The translations under genes and the position numbers were made by a program. Below, in pieces: positions 44,108 through 51,058 of a DNA stretch of 51,058 bases. How positions within the stretch are numbered: the first letter of the stretch is position 1; every line of letters starts with the position of its first letter. Location of the stretch: contig JAISFV010000156.1 of NCBI GenBank assembly GCA_031263445.1, forward strand, positions 1-51,058. The letters are read 5' to 3'. Source of the DNA: Synergistaceae bacterium. Its GTDB lineage: Bacteria > Synergistota > Synergistia > Synergistales > Synergistaceae. The notes beneath the pieces are model-generated. The model was not told where the DNA came from. It did not search any database and was given only the letters and a program-made list of their open reading frames with translations.

Positions 44108-45351
44108 ACCAGGTTAATGCCAAAGTTTCGAAGAGGCTGTTCAAGCGGCTGAGGGGTATAGCGATCCTGATTTTTGTCCTTTCAGCTACCGGTTTCGGGG
44201 TCAGGTACTATATAGAAAGCTCAAAGGAACCGCCCGTCAAATTTCTGACTGCCGCTGCGGGGCGCGGCGACCTGCGCTCCGTCATCCTGGCGACCGGGAA
44301 GGTGCAGCCGGTGTCGCTCGTGAGCGTAGGCACACAGGTATCTGGGACGCTCAAGGAACTTTACGTGGACTATAACAGCGATGTCAAAAAGGGCCAGCTC
44401 ATCGCGCTGATCGACCCTGAGCAGCAGGAGGCCGATCTGGCGCAGGCCCGCGCCGCGCTGGCGGCAAGCGAGGCGGATGTGACGGAGGCCCGCGCTAACC
44501 TGCTCCATGCGTCACGCAACCTCGGGCGCTCGCGTGAGCTTTTTTCTAACGACCTCATAGCACGGTCCGCAATAGAGACCGACGAGACGAACGCAAAAAC
44601 AGCGGAGGCGAGGCTCGGTGCCGCCTTGGCGCGGGTCGGGCAGCAACAGGCGAACATAGACAGGTCGAAGCTGCAGCTCAGTTACACCAGGATTTATTCA
44701 CCCGTCGACGGCGTGGTCATCACCAGGAACGTCTCCGTAGGCCAGACCGTGGCCGCCAGCTTCAATACGCCGACGATAGCGGAGATAGCCGAGGATCTCT
44801 CGCGGATGCAGGTCGAGGTCAACATCGACGAGGCCGACATAGGCAGCGTCCACGAAAACCAGAGGGTCGAGTTCAACGTCGACGCCTTTCAAGACCGCGC
44901 TTTTGAAGGCACAGTCACTCAGATACGCCTCTCACCGACGTCAGAGAGCAACGTGATCTCGTACAAGGCAATAGTCTCGTTTATAAACGAGCAGATAGAG
45001 GGGCGGAACCTGATACCTGGCATGACCGCGAACGTGACGCTCATCGTGGACGAGAAAAACGACGTGCTGACGGTGCCGAACTCGGCGCTGCGATTCCGGC
45101 CGCTGGATAACGCAGGCGCCGAAGCCGGCGGAGGAGCGCCCATGGGCCGCGGACGCCCGCAGCGCGCAGAACCGGCCGCTTCGGACGATGTGAGGCGCGG
45201 GCCTGCAATCTACACCCTCGACCAGCAGGGCAAACCCGTCAGGACAGAGGTCACAAGCGGCATAACGGACGGGACGAACACAGAGATACTCTCTGGCATC
45301 GAGGACGGCACGGAAGTCATCGTCGGGATCGACATCCCGAAGGACGCATAG
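44104..45351 (+). CDS. macA: Periplasmic adaptor of a MacAB-type pump (membrane fusion protein)
   Basis: A 415-residue protein with an N-terminal membrane anchor (about 15-36), a biotinyl-lipoyl half with GTQVSGTLKELYVDYNSDVKKGQLIALID, a coiled-coil hairpin (about 105-185), the second lipoyl half with YSPVDGVVITRNVSVGQTV, and a beta-barrel. A Gly/Pro/Arg-rich insertion (about 340-365) interrupts the last domain. It links the inner-membrane MacB to TolC. Translation is coupled to tolC by ATGA. The substrate could be a macrolide, a peptide or a toxin and cannot be read here. Confidence 0.92.
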   Translation: MNQVNAKVSKRLFKRLRGIAILIFVLSATGFGVRYYIESSKEPPVKFLTAAAGRGDLRSVILATGKVQPVSLVSVGTQVSGTLKELYVDYNSDVKKGQLIALIDPEQQEADLAQARAALAASEADVTEARANLLHASRNLGRSRELFSNDLIARSAIETDETNAKTAEARLGAALARVGQQQANIDRSKLQLSYTRIYSPVDGVVITRNVSVGQTVAASFNTPTIAEIAEDLSRMQVEVNIDEADIGSVHENQRVEFNVDAFQDRAFEGTVTQIRLSPTSESNVISYKAIVSFINEQIEGRNLIPGMTANVTLIVDEKNDVLTVPNSALRFRPLDNAGAEAGGGAPMGRGRPQRAEPAASDDVRRGPAIYTLDQQGKPVRTEVTSGITDGTNTEILSGIEDGTEVIVGIDIPKDA

Positions 45352-45360
45352 GGCATCGAC

Positions 45361-46068
45361 ATGGCGATTATTGAGCTGATCGGCGTGCGCAAGAGTTTCC
45401 CGATGGGGGACGGGGAGCTGGAGGTGCTTCACGGGATAGACATGAAGGTGGGTCAGGGGGAGTTCGTGGCGATGATGGGGCCGTCAGGCTCCGGCAAGTC
45501 CACTACGATGAACATACTGGGCTGCCTCGACACCCCGACGTCAGGGCGCTACGTCCTGGACGGCCAGGATGTAGCCGGCCTCGACGGCGATGAACTGGCC
45601 GAAATGAGGAACACGATGATAGGCTTCGTCTTTCAAGGGTTCAACCTCCTGCAGAGGACATCCGCCCTCGCGAACGTCGAGATGCCGATGCTCTACGCGG
45701 GCGCGAAGGCGAAGGAGCGGCGCGCGCGCGCCAGGGAAGTGCTGGAGAGGATGGGGCTGGGCGACAGGATGCACCACGACCCGAGCCAGCTTTCAGGCGG
45801 CCAGCAGCAACGGGTGGCAATAGCGAGGGGGATCGTGAACCGCGCCCCGATACTCATGGCCGACGAGCCGACCGGCAACCTGGACTCGAAGACGAGCGAC
45901 GAGATAATGAAGCTCTTCCAGGAGCTGAACGAGAACGAGGGCATGACTATCGCGCTCGTCACCCACGAGCCCGACGTGGCCTCCTACGCCGGAAGGATAA
46001 TGCATTTCAGGGACGGCCTCATAACGAGCGACGAGCCGAACGAGTCGAAAAAGGGGGCGGTCGCGTGA
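45361..46068 (+). CDS. ABC transporter ATPase subunit (MacB/LolD-like)
   Basis: A 235-residue ATPase with Walker A GPSGSGKST (about 41-49), Q-loop in VFQGFNLL, signature LSGGQQQR, Walker B LMADEP and the switch histidine in VTHEP. It energises the pump. In enterobacteria the MacB ATPase and permease are fused; here they are separate, with a 4-base overlap. The ATG at 45361 lies nine bases after the adaptor gene. Confidence 0.95.
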   Translation: MAIIELIGVRKSFPMGDGELEVLHGIDMKVGQGEFVAMMGPSGSGKSTTMNILGCLDTPTSGRYVLDGQDVAGLDGDELAEMRNTMIGFVFQGFNLLQRTSALANVEMPMLYAGAKAKERRARAREVLERMGLGDRMHHDPSQLSGGQQQRVAIARGIVNRAPILMADEPTGNLDSKTSDEIMKLFQELNENEGMTIALVTHEPDVASYAGRIMHFRDGLITSDEPNESKKGAVA

Positions 46069-47282
46069 TCCCGTTCTCCGAGATACTGAAGGTCTCATTC
46101 AAGGCATTGATGGTGAACAAGATGCGCTCCTTCCTCACGACGCTCGGGATCATAATAGGGGTCGCGGCCGTGATAGCGGCATTCGCCGTCGGACGCGGCG
46201 CTAACAAGGTAATAGACGACCAGATAGCGATGTTCGGCAGCAACTTCATGTTCATATTCACGGAACGCAGCGCAGTCGGGTCGTCAACGCCGCCGCGCTA
46301 CCTGACCGTGGCAGACGCGGAAGCCATCGAGCGCGAGTGTTCCGGTGTCGAGGCGGTGGCGCCTGTCGTCGAGACGAACGTCCAGGCCGTGTATGGCTCC
46401 GCGAACTGGGCAGCCGAGGTTGTGGGCAGCACGCCTGGATATGCGGCCGTGAGGGACTACAAGATCGGGCAGGGTCGCGACATGCTCCCGAGCGACGTGC
46501 GCGCCGCCGCCAAGGTCTGTGTGCTCGGCCGCACCGTGGCTGACAAGCTGTTCGAAGGGGAGGATCCGGTCGGGAAGATCATCAGGCTCCGCACAGTCCC
46601 CTTCCTCGTCATCGGCGTGTTCGAGACGAAGGGGCAGGCTATGGGCGGGTGGGATCAGGACGACTTCGCGCTCGTCCCCCTGACCACGGCGCAGCGCCGC
46701 CTCACGCGCAACGCCAACACGGGCCGTGTCGGCAACATCATGGTCAAGGGGGTATCGATGAAAGCGCTGGACTACCTTGACATCCAAATCAGCGACCTGC
46801 TGCGTGAGCGGCACAGGATACGCCAGGGACAGCCGGACGACTTTGCGATCCGCAACATCAGCCAGATCCTGGATGCCCGGCGCAAGGCGACCCAGACGAT
46901 GTCCATACTGCTTGGCTCGATAGCCGTGATCTCGCTTGTCGTCGGTGGGATCGGCATCATGAACATAATGCTCGTGTCGGTAACCGAGCGCACGAGGGAA
47001 ATTGGGATCAGGATGGCCGTAGGCGCTAAATCATGGGACATACGCCTCCAGTTTTTGATAGAGGCCGTCACCCTGTCGCTCTTGGGCGGCTCGATAGGCA
47101 TAGTGCTAGGAATGGCGTCTGCGCACGGGCTGGCGAAGGTGATGGCAAGCCCTCCCATCTTCGGCGCCGGCGTTGTGGCACTCTCGTTCGCGTTCTCCGC
47201 GATGGTGGGCATAGGGTTCGGCTTCTACCCGGCCTGGCGCGCCTCGCTCCTGAACCCCATTGACGCCCTCAAATACGAGTGA
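46065..47282 (+). CDS. ABC transporter permease (MacB-type, FtsX family)
   Basis: A 405-residue membrane protein with four transmembrane segments: one near the N-terminus (FLTTLGIIIGVAAVIAAFAV) and three in the C-terminal FtsX domain, where TREIGIRMAVGAKSWDI is the family motif. A MacB periplasmic core domain of about 200 residues lies between. It works by mechanotransmission, moving periplasmic substrate into the TolC duct. It is the last gene of the four-gene operon and is followed by a long hairpin. Confidence 0.94.
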   Translation: MIPFSEILKVSFKALMVNKMRSFLTTLGIIIGVAAVIAAFAVGRGANKVIDDQIAMFGSNFMFIFTERSAVGSSTPPRYLTVADAEAIERECSGVEAVAPVVETNVQAVYGSANWAAEVVGSTPGYAAVRDYKIGQGRDMLPSDVRAAAKVCVLGRTVADKLFEGEDPVGKIIRLRTVPFLVIGVFETKGQAMGGWDQDDFALVPLTTAQRRLTRNANTGRVGNIMVKGVSMKALDYLDIQISDLLRERHRIRQGQPDDFAIRNISQILDARRKATQTMSILLGSIAVISLVVGGIGIMNIMLVSVTERTREIGIRMAVGAKSWDIRLQFLIEAVTLSLLGGSIGIVLGMASAHGLAKVMASPPIFGAGVVALSFAFSAMVGIGFGFYPAWRASLLNPIDALKYE

Positions 47283-47326
47283 TACGCCCGTGCCGCAGCC
47301 GCCCGAGACGGCGTCATGCAAGCGAC

Positions 47327-47378
47327 AGAGACTCTGGGTTAGCGATTCGCTTCACTCGTTCGCCAACCCAGAGTCTCT
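47327..47378. terminator. Long hairpin between convergent operons, probable bidirectional terminator
   Basis: Arms 47327-47345 and 47360-47378 pair over 19 positions with one mismatch, around a 14-base loop. It sits between the end of the MacB operon (47282, plus) and a minus-strand gene ending at 47405. There is no strict T-run immediately after either arm. Its geometry matches the hairpin at 32567-32614 (17 bp, 14-base loop). Confidence 0.65.
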
Positions 47379-47404
47379 TACTTGAGGCAACTTTATAGTC
47401 ATAT

Positions 47405-47554
47405 TTATTTTTTCGCGATCACGAGCAGCACGCAGGACAGCCCCAAGACGGCGAACGACGCCACGACAAGAGCGTCGTTCGCCGTGACTCCTCCCTGGTA
47501 AGAGAGGCAAAGCCCCAAAACGAATCCGGCGCATGAGAAGCGCAGCCGAGCCAT
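47405..47554 (-). CDS. Small two-helix membrane protein (49 residues) following the lactate permease
   Basis: The minus strand carries a complete 49-codon frame, ATG at 47554-47552 and TAA at 47407-47405. The peptide begins MARLRFSCAGFVLGLCLSY and has two hydrophobic segments (about 6-19 and 28-46) separated by a polar turn, QGGVTAND, with a short KK tail. GGGAGG lies about eight bases upstream, inside the end of the permease gene, and its ATG is two bases past that stop. Codon use resembles its neighbours. It could be a small accessory subunit of the permease. I know of no named family; the case rests on frame, ribosome binding site, spacing and hydrophobicity. Confidence 0.6.
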   Translation of the reverse strand: MARLRFSCAGFVLGLCLSYQGGVTANDALVVASFAVLGLSCVLLVIAKK

Positions 47555-47556
47555 AA

Positions 47557-49116
47557 TCACTGCCTCCCGAAAAGCCAGACGATGAATCCCACCAATGAGA
47601 CGTTGAGGAACCAGTAACGGATCGTCATGGCCATGATTTTATTCTCACCGCCCGGCCCTGACCCGACGTTCGCTGCGCCGGTCATGATGGTCGAGGGCGA
47701 GATGGATACGCTGAGGGAGCCGCCGACCGACTGCGAGGCGGACATGAGCACGGCACTCTTCCCTAGGGTGACTGCGGCTTCGTACTGCATCCTCCCGAAC
47801 ATGACGTTTGAATTCGTGTTGCTGCCGGTGATAAACGTGCCAAGGGCGCCTATGAAGGGCGACGCGAGGGGATAGAGGCTGCCGAACGTCTCGGCTATGC
47901 CCCTCGCGATGTAGCCGGTCATTCCGGAGTCTGTCATTATGAGCGCCATCATCACCAGCGTCGTGATGCCGGCGGACATCGGCAAGCATTTCGCCGCAGT
48001 CCTTTTCACCGCTGTCCGCAGCAATTCCGCCGGGCTGTACGCGCACTTGCCCCGCGCGGGGTACAGGACGACGCCGAACAGGGCGGCGGCGACCAAAATC
48101 AGCATCGGGTGCGAAAAGAATTGTATCTTGGCGTAGCTCGGCGCCGCGTCCACCGTATACCCCAGCGCAGTCGAGACGGAGGGGAAGTCGAGTCCCCAGT
48201 AATAGGGGCTCAGGGTGCTTTTGACCGCCGGCACCTGTGATAACAGAGTGAGCGCTATGACGGCGTAATAGGGGGACGCGGCTGTGTGAAAACTCATTTC
48301 GCCCTCCCGTTCGGCTGGAATTTTGCCGGCGCGGCTCTTTTTCATAAGAGACACGACGGAGAGTAAAAAACAGCCGCTCATGCCCGCGGCAAGGGTCGAG
48401 ATCTGTGCCATGCCGATTTTGTTCATGAACCAGAGCATGAAAGACATGAGCGACCCGACGGCGAAAACAGGGACGGCGCCCTTCTTCATGGCGGCCGTCC
48501 CGCCGTATATGTGCAGGACCGAGAATCCGGTCGAGAATACCGCCGCTGAGAAGAGCAGGGACATGGCAGGCCCTATCGCTTCCCCGGGCAGACCCGTCAC
48601 CAGTTGGATGGCGTTATAGCTCGAGCCCATCGACCCGAAGGATATGGACCAGGAATGCCCTACGAGGCAGGCCGCTACCGAGACGATGGGGTCAAAGCCC
48701 ATTTCGGCCATTATCGGCGCCACGATGGCGACCGGCACCCCGAAACCAGCGATCCCCTGAAGGAGGGCCGAAAAGCACCAGGACAGCAAGAGGCATTGCA
48801 CCGTCCTGTCGTCGGAGATCTTCCGCATAACGCCGCTGATGACTTTCACGGCGCCGGCGGCCTCCGCCACGTTGTACAGGAAAACCGCGCTCCAGACGAT
48901 GAGCAGCACGTATAGGGAGAGCGCGATGCCTTTGGCGTTTGCCAGGGCCATCAGCCTGGCGTCAGCCTTGAAGAAGAACCAGGCCGCGAAAATCCCGACG
49001 AACCACGCGACAGCCCCCACCTTGAACGACTCCCAGTGGAACAGGAGGATGCAGCCGAGCAGGACTATGACCGGCGTAGCCGCGACAAACCAGTAAAATA
49101 AATTCATGGACTCCAT
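47557..49116 (-). CDS. lctP: L-lactate permease family transporter (LctP)
   Basis: A 519-residue polytopic membrane protein with about 13 hydrophobic segments. LLQGIAGFGVPVAIVAPI, CLVGHSWSISFGSMGSSY, GALGTFITGSNTNSNVMF and SVSISPSTI are typical of the LctP family, which imports L-lactate or glycolate with protons. I choose the ATG at 49116 because GGAAGAG lies about nine bases upstream of it; a TTG at 49134 and an ATG at 49125 are alternatives. The small membrane gene follows directly. QueG-like and ECF genes precede it on the same strand, but a 100-base gap with an inverted repeat lies between. Confidence 0.93.
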   Translation of the reverse strand: MESMNLFYWFVAATPVIVLLGCILLFHWESFKVGAVAWFVGIFAAWFFFKADARLMALANAKGIALSLYVLLIVWSAVFLYNVAEAAGAVKVISGVMRKISDDRTVQCLLLSWCFSALLQGIAGFGVPVAIVAPIMAEMGFDPIVSVAACLVGHSWSISFGSMGSSYNAIQLVTGLPGEAIGPAMSLLFSAAVFSTGFSVLHIYGGTAAMKKGAVPVFAVGSLMSFMLWFMNKIGMAQISTLAAGMSGCFLLSVVSLMKKSRAGKIPAEREGEMSFHTAASPYYAVIALTLLSQVPAVKSTLSPYYWGLDFPSVSTALGYTVDAAPSYAKIQFFSHPMLILVAAALFGVVLYPARGKCAYSPAELLRTAVKRTAAKCLPMSAGITTLVMMALIMTDSGMTGYIARGIAETFGSLYPLASPFIGALGTFITGSNTNSNVMFGRMQYEAAVTLGKSAVLMSASQSVGGSLSVSISPSTIMTGAANVGSGPGGENKIMAMTIRYWFLNVSLVGFIVWLFGRQ

Positions 49117-49162
49117 ATCGTTCATCTCTTCCAACTGTATTTGATGCAGAAACTGCCGCTTT

Positions 49163-49205
49163 GTGAAGATACAGCCAGTGCCTCCGCAAGGGTTTGAATC
49201 TTCAC
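49163..49205 (-). promoter_or_regulatory. Inverted repeat in the leader of the lactate permease gene
   Basis: GTGAAGAT and ATCTTCAC, 8 bp each at 49163-49170 and 49198-49205, enclose a 27-base loop in the gap between the QueG-like gene and the permease. No T-run follows, so it may be an RNA leader structure rather than a terminator. The permease frame stays open through this stretch on the minus strand but has no start codon there. Confidence 0.3.
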
Positions 49206-49219
49206 CGTTAGGCTTCTGG

Positions 49220-50245
49220 CTATAAACCTGCCTTCGTTAACGCCCGCGCCGCTTTTTTGCGCACTATCTCATGCCCGTCGTCGAGCGCCCTCTCGACGTG
49301 CGCGACCCAGCCCTCCGCCCGGGCGTTCGCCAAGACGTTTATGGCGTTCAGCTTCCACCTCCAGAGGGATTCTTTCTTGATGTAGAAGAACTTTGGCATG
49401 AGTATGCTCCCTATCTCATCATAGCTCATGGAGATTATTTTTTCGGGTGAGAGCCGTTCGCTCATGTCGGCCAGCCCGGGGAAATCATCTCCGAACGTCC
49501 ACTTGCCCTTGTTCATGGGGCATACGTCCTGGCAGGCGTCGCAGCCATATATCCACTGCCCCGTGCGGCGGCTCGTCTCTTCGTCGTAATCAATGGGGTC
49601 GTTCGACGTAGAAAGCCTGCTCACGCAGGTTGCCATATTCATCGTGTAGGGAGCGGAGAGGGATTTTGTCGGACACGCGCCCACGCACCTGTCGCAGTTG
49701 TCGGGGCATGGCGGCAGATGGGCATCCCCGGTCATTTCCATTTCCGCGTCCGCTGCCCACGCCACGATGTTCACCCACGAACCCTTTTCCGTGTAGAAAA
49801 AATTATTGCGGCGTATGATGCCTATCCCTGCTTTATGCGCCGCCCAGCGCATGGCAGTGATGCCCGGATGCACGCTGCTCTCCGTTTTCAGTCCCAGCCC
49901 CTTCAGAAACGATTCAAAGGCGGTAATTTTTTTCCGTTCCGGCGAATCAGGGTTGAACCTTGAGTCGGTCAGATAGGATTTACCGTAGTGCCCGTCCGTA
50001 TTTTTGGGAAGCGCGTAATGTCCGTAAGACAACACGGCCACGATGACCGATTTTGCCCAGGGGAATTGCCCCTTGATATCGGCAAACCGCATAAAGTGTC
50101 CGTATATGGCCTCTCCGTTTGGGATGCGTCCCATGCGTTCGCGCAGACGGCCGGCGTAATCCAGCAGCGCCTCCGCCCTTACTATCCCGCATTTGTCGAT
50201 GCCCAGTTCATCCGCTTTCAGCTTGATCTGCGTTTCAAGCGACAC
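49220..50245 (-). CDS. QueG-like double [4Fe-4S] protein
   Basis: A 341-residue protein resembling epoxyqueuosine reductase. Two ferredoxin-like clusters are indicated by C180, C184, C187, C191-P and by C207, C235, C238, C242-P. A helical HEAT-like tail contains LWRWKLNAINVLANA. The cobalamin-binding reductase fold precedes. By eye the catalytic aspartate of QueG (in TDSAP) is histidine here (about H126 in SVHPG), and the next stretch reads GIGIIRRNNFFYTEKGSW. It may be a QueG relative with another role. A GTG start at 50245 follows GGGAGGGGG. It lies 29 bases after the ECF S component gene, so they are probably one operon. Confidence 0.78.
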   Translation of the reverse strand: MSLETQIKLKADELGIDKCGIVRAEALLDYAGRLRERMGRIPNGEAIYGHFMRFADIKGQFPWAKSVIVAVLSYGHYALPKNTDGHYGKSYLTDSRFNPDSPERKKITAFESFLKGLGLKTESSVHPGITAMRWAAHKAGIGIIRRNNFFYTEKGSWVNIVAWAADAEMEMTGDAHLPPCPDNCDRCVGACPTKSLSAPYTMNMATCVSRLSTSNDPIDYDEETSRRTGQWIYGCDACQDVCPMNKGKWTFGDDFPGLADMSERLSPEKIISMSYDEIGSILMPKFFYIKKESLWRWKLNAINVLANARAEGWVAHVERALDDGHEIVRKKAARALTKAGL

Positions 50246-50274
50246 GCAACTGCCCCCTCCCTTTGCGCGCTTCC

Positions 50275-50775
50275 TTAGCTTCCCTCTTTCATCCCCTTAA
50301 AACGCCTGAGCAGGAACCGCGTAAACGGGTACGCCGTCGCAATGCCGAGGAGGCCCTGCAGCGAGTCCCCGAAAATTTCAAATGGGACGGCAGCCGCCCC
50401 ATAGAGAAAATACACGGAGACGGCATAGCCCGCGATCATCACGGCCACTCCCGCTGACATGCCCACGATGTCGCGGACGCCCCCTGTCCCCTTGGCCAGC
50501 GTCCCGGCAATGAAGCCCTCGACACCGTGTATTATGAAACTGAACGGCATCCAGACCGGAAAGCCCAGGAGCAGGTCGGCCAGGGCGGACGAGATGCCGC
50601 CCACGAGCGCACCGCCCCACCGCCCCAGCAGCACGGACGCGGTCAGTATTATAGTCTCGCCGAGATGGAAATAGATCCTGCCGTCAGGGCCCGGCACCCG
50701 GAAAATCCAGATGGCCGCGACGCCCAGCGCCGAGAGCAGCCCCACCTTTGCTATACCATGCGAATCGAACTTCAT
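50275..50775 (-). CDS. ECF transporter substrate-binding (S) component
   Basis: A 166-residue integral membrane protein with about six hydrophobic segments. IYFHLGETIILTASVLLG, GRWGGALVGGISSALADLLLG and FIIHGVEGFIAG are typical of S components of energy-coupling factor vitamin transporters. The substrate is not evident; the energising module (EcfA, EcfT) is not in the window, so it is the shared type. AGGAGG lies about ten bases before the ATG. A promoter and an approximately 125-base leader are visible upstream. Confidence 0.85.
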   Translation of the reverse strand: MKFDSHGIAKVGLLSALGVAAIWIFRVPGPDGRIYFHLGETIILTASVLLGRWGGALVGGISSALADLLLGFPVWMPFSFIIHGVEGFIAGTLAKGTGGVRDIVGMSAGVAVMIAGYAVSVYFLYGAAAVPFEIFGDSLQGLLGIATAYPFTRFLLRRFKGMKEGS

Positions 50776-50802
50776 TAAAGGGCAATGCCTCCTGAATATG
50801 AT

Positions 50803-50927
50803 TCTAATTCCAGATCAACTCGCCTGTTACGAGTTGACCCGGAGGAAAACCTCAACACTTCGTATCAGGCGCGACATACCCTTACGCCAGCGCGCACAAT
50901 TATACCCTCTACGCTCCACGGTATCAA
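50803..50927 (-). promoter_or_regulatory. Promoter and structured leader of the ECF/QueG-like operon
   Basis: On the minus strand TTGATA (50927-50922) and TATAAT (50904-50899) are spaced by 17 bp, a near-consensus promoter. The leader contains an 8-bp hairpin, TCAACTCG and CGAGTTGA with a 7-base loop (about 50821-50843). I could not match it to a riboswitch class I know (TPP, FMN, cobalamin, preQ1, folate). Confidence 0.7.
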
Positions 50928-51038
50928 ATTCCGCTTAAACAAGGCGGATTCGTAGTCAGGTCTTACAAAAAGCTGTTGCGTAAATGGACATTTTTATTTA
51001 AGATTACAGCAGACTTTCGATCAAGAGGAGGAAAGAAA

Positions 51039-51058
51039 ATGTCAAAAATCACAGAATT
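51039..51058 (+). CDS. Start of an unidentified gene, cut off by the window end
   Basis: ATG at 51039 follows a strong ribosome binding site, AAGAGGAGGA. Only six complete codons (MSKITE) remain before the window ends, so the product cannot be named. The 95 bases upstream are AT-rich, unlike the surrounding DNA, and could hold its promoter. Confidence 0.6.

Noticed and set aside
50776-51038. tRNA or known riboswitch in the AT-rich region at the end of the window
   Set aside because: No cloverleaf, no T-loop consensus, and no conserved core of the riboswitch classes I can recognise.

Overview
The window looks like chromosomal DNA of a diderm, meso-diaminopimelate-type anaerobe, most plausibly a member of the Synergistota. 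The basis is a GC-rich genome with a complete division and cell wall (dcw) cluster, a RapZ-YvcK-WhiA block of Gram-positive style, TolC and MacAB-type export parts that need an outer membrane, a MurE with the DNPR motif, and frequent TTG/GTG starts. The taxon is inferred from gene content and style, not from a marker search.

Layout. 1-1443: the tail of a nuclease-like gene, a transposase fossil, one AT-rich secreted protein and a poorly coding stretch. 1487-4296: a PAS-GGDEF-HD-GYP protein translationally coupled to an acidic TPR-like protein. 4310-6139: a carboxyltransferase gene (oadA/pycB type, no biotinyl domain) with its own terminator, bracketed by two direct copies of a 106-110 bp repeat. 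6180-22969: the dcw cluster in the order mraZ, rsmH, ftsL-like, ftsI, murE, murF-like, mraY, murD, ftsW, murG, murC, murB, ftsQ, ftsA, ftsZ. Neighbours mostly overlap or nearly touch, and a GTG-core repeat array with about 10 bp period lies in front of mraZ. 23026-26005: a SPOR-domain protein, then molybdenum cofactor genes (moaA, moaC, a mog-type gene with an extra N-terminal domain). 26016-28893: rapZ, yvcK, whiA. 28925-32535: glycogen debranching enzyme, ACT-domain protein, UPF0210 protein. 32857-39429: a signalling locus holding a response regulator/HD-GYP phosphodiesterase, a divergent glycogen synthase, a FIST sensor and a multi-domain hybrid histidine kinase. 39426-41969: a Vsr / C5-methyltransferase / PmeII-like endonuclease restriction-modification module. 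42155-42421: a helix-hairpin-helix protein. 42764-47282: a TolC-MacA-MacB efflux operon. The minus strand then carries, in transcription order, an ECF transporter S component, a QueG-like iron-sulfur protein, a lactate permease and a 49-residue membrane peptide (50775 down to 47405). A new plus-strand gene begins at 51039.

How the parts work together. The dcw block makes lipid II and builds the divisome. RapZ, YvcK and WhiA link cell wall supply, carbon state and division. The two GGDEF/HD-GYP proteins imply c-di-GMP signalling, and one of them is co-located with a glycogen synthase.

Most notable observations: the gene in the murF slot keeps the MurF central and C-terminal fold signatures but lacks the N-terminal domain, the P-loop lysine and the carbamylated-lysine motif; the glycogen synthase in the signalling locus has lost its nucleotide-sugar lysine; oadA sits between direct repeats; and a small membrane gene follows the lactate permease. 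No tRNA, rRNA, CRISPR array or intact insertion sequence was seen.
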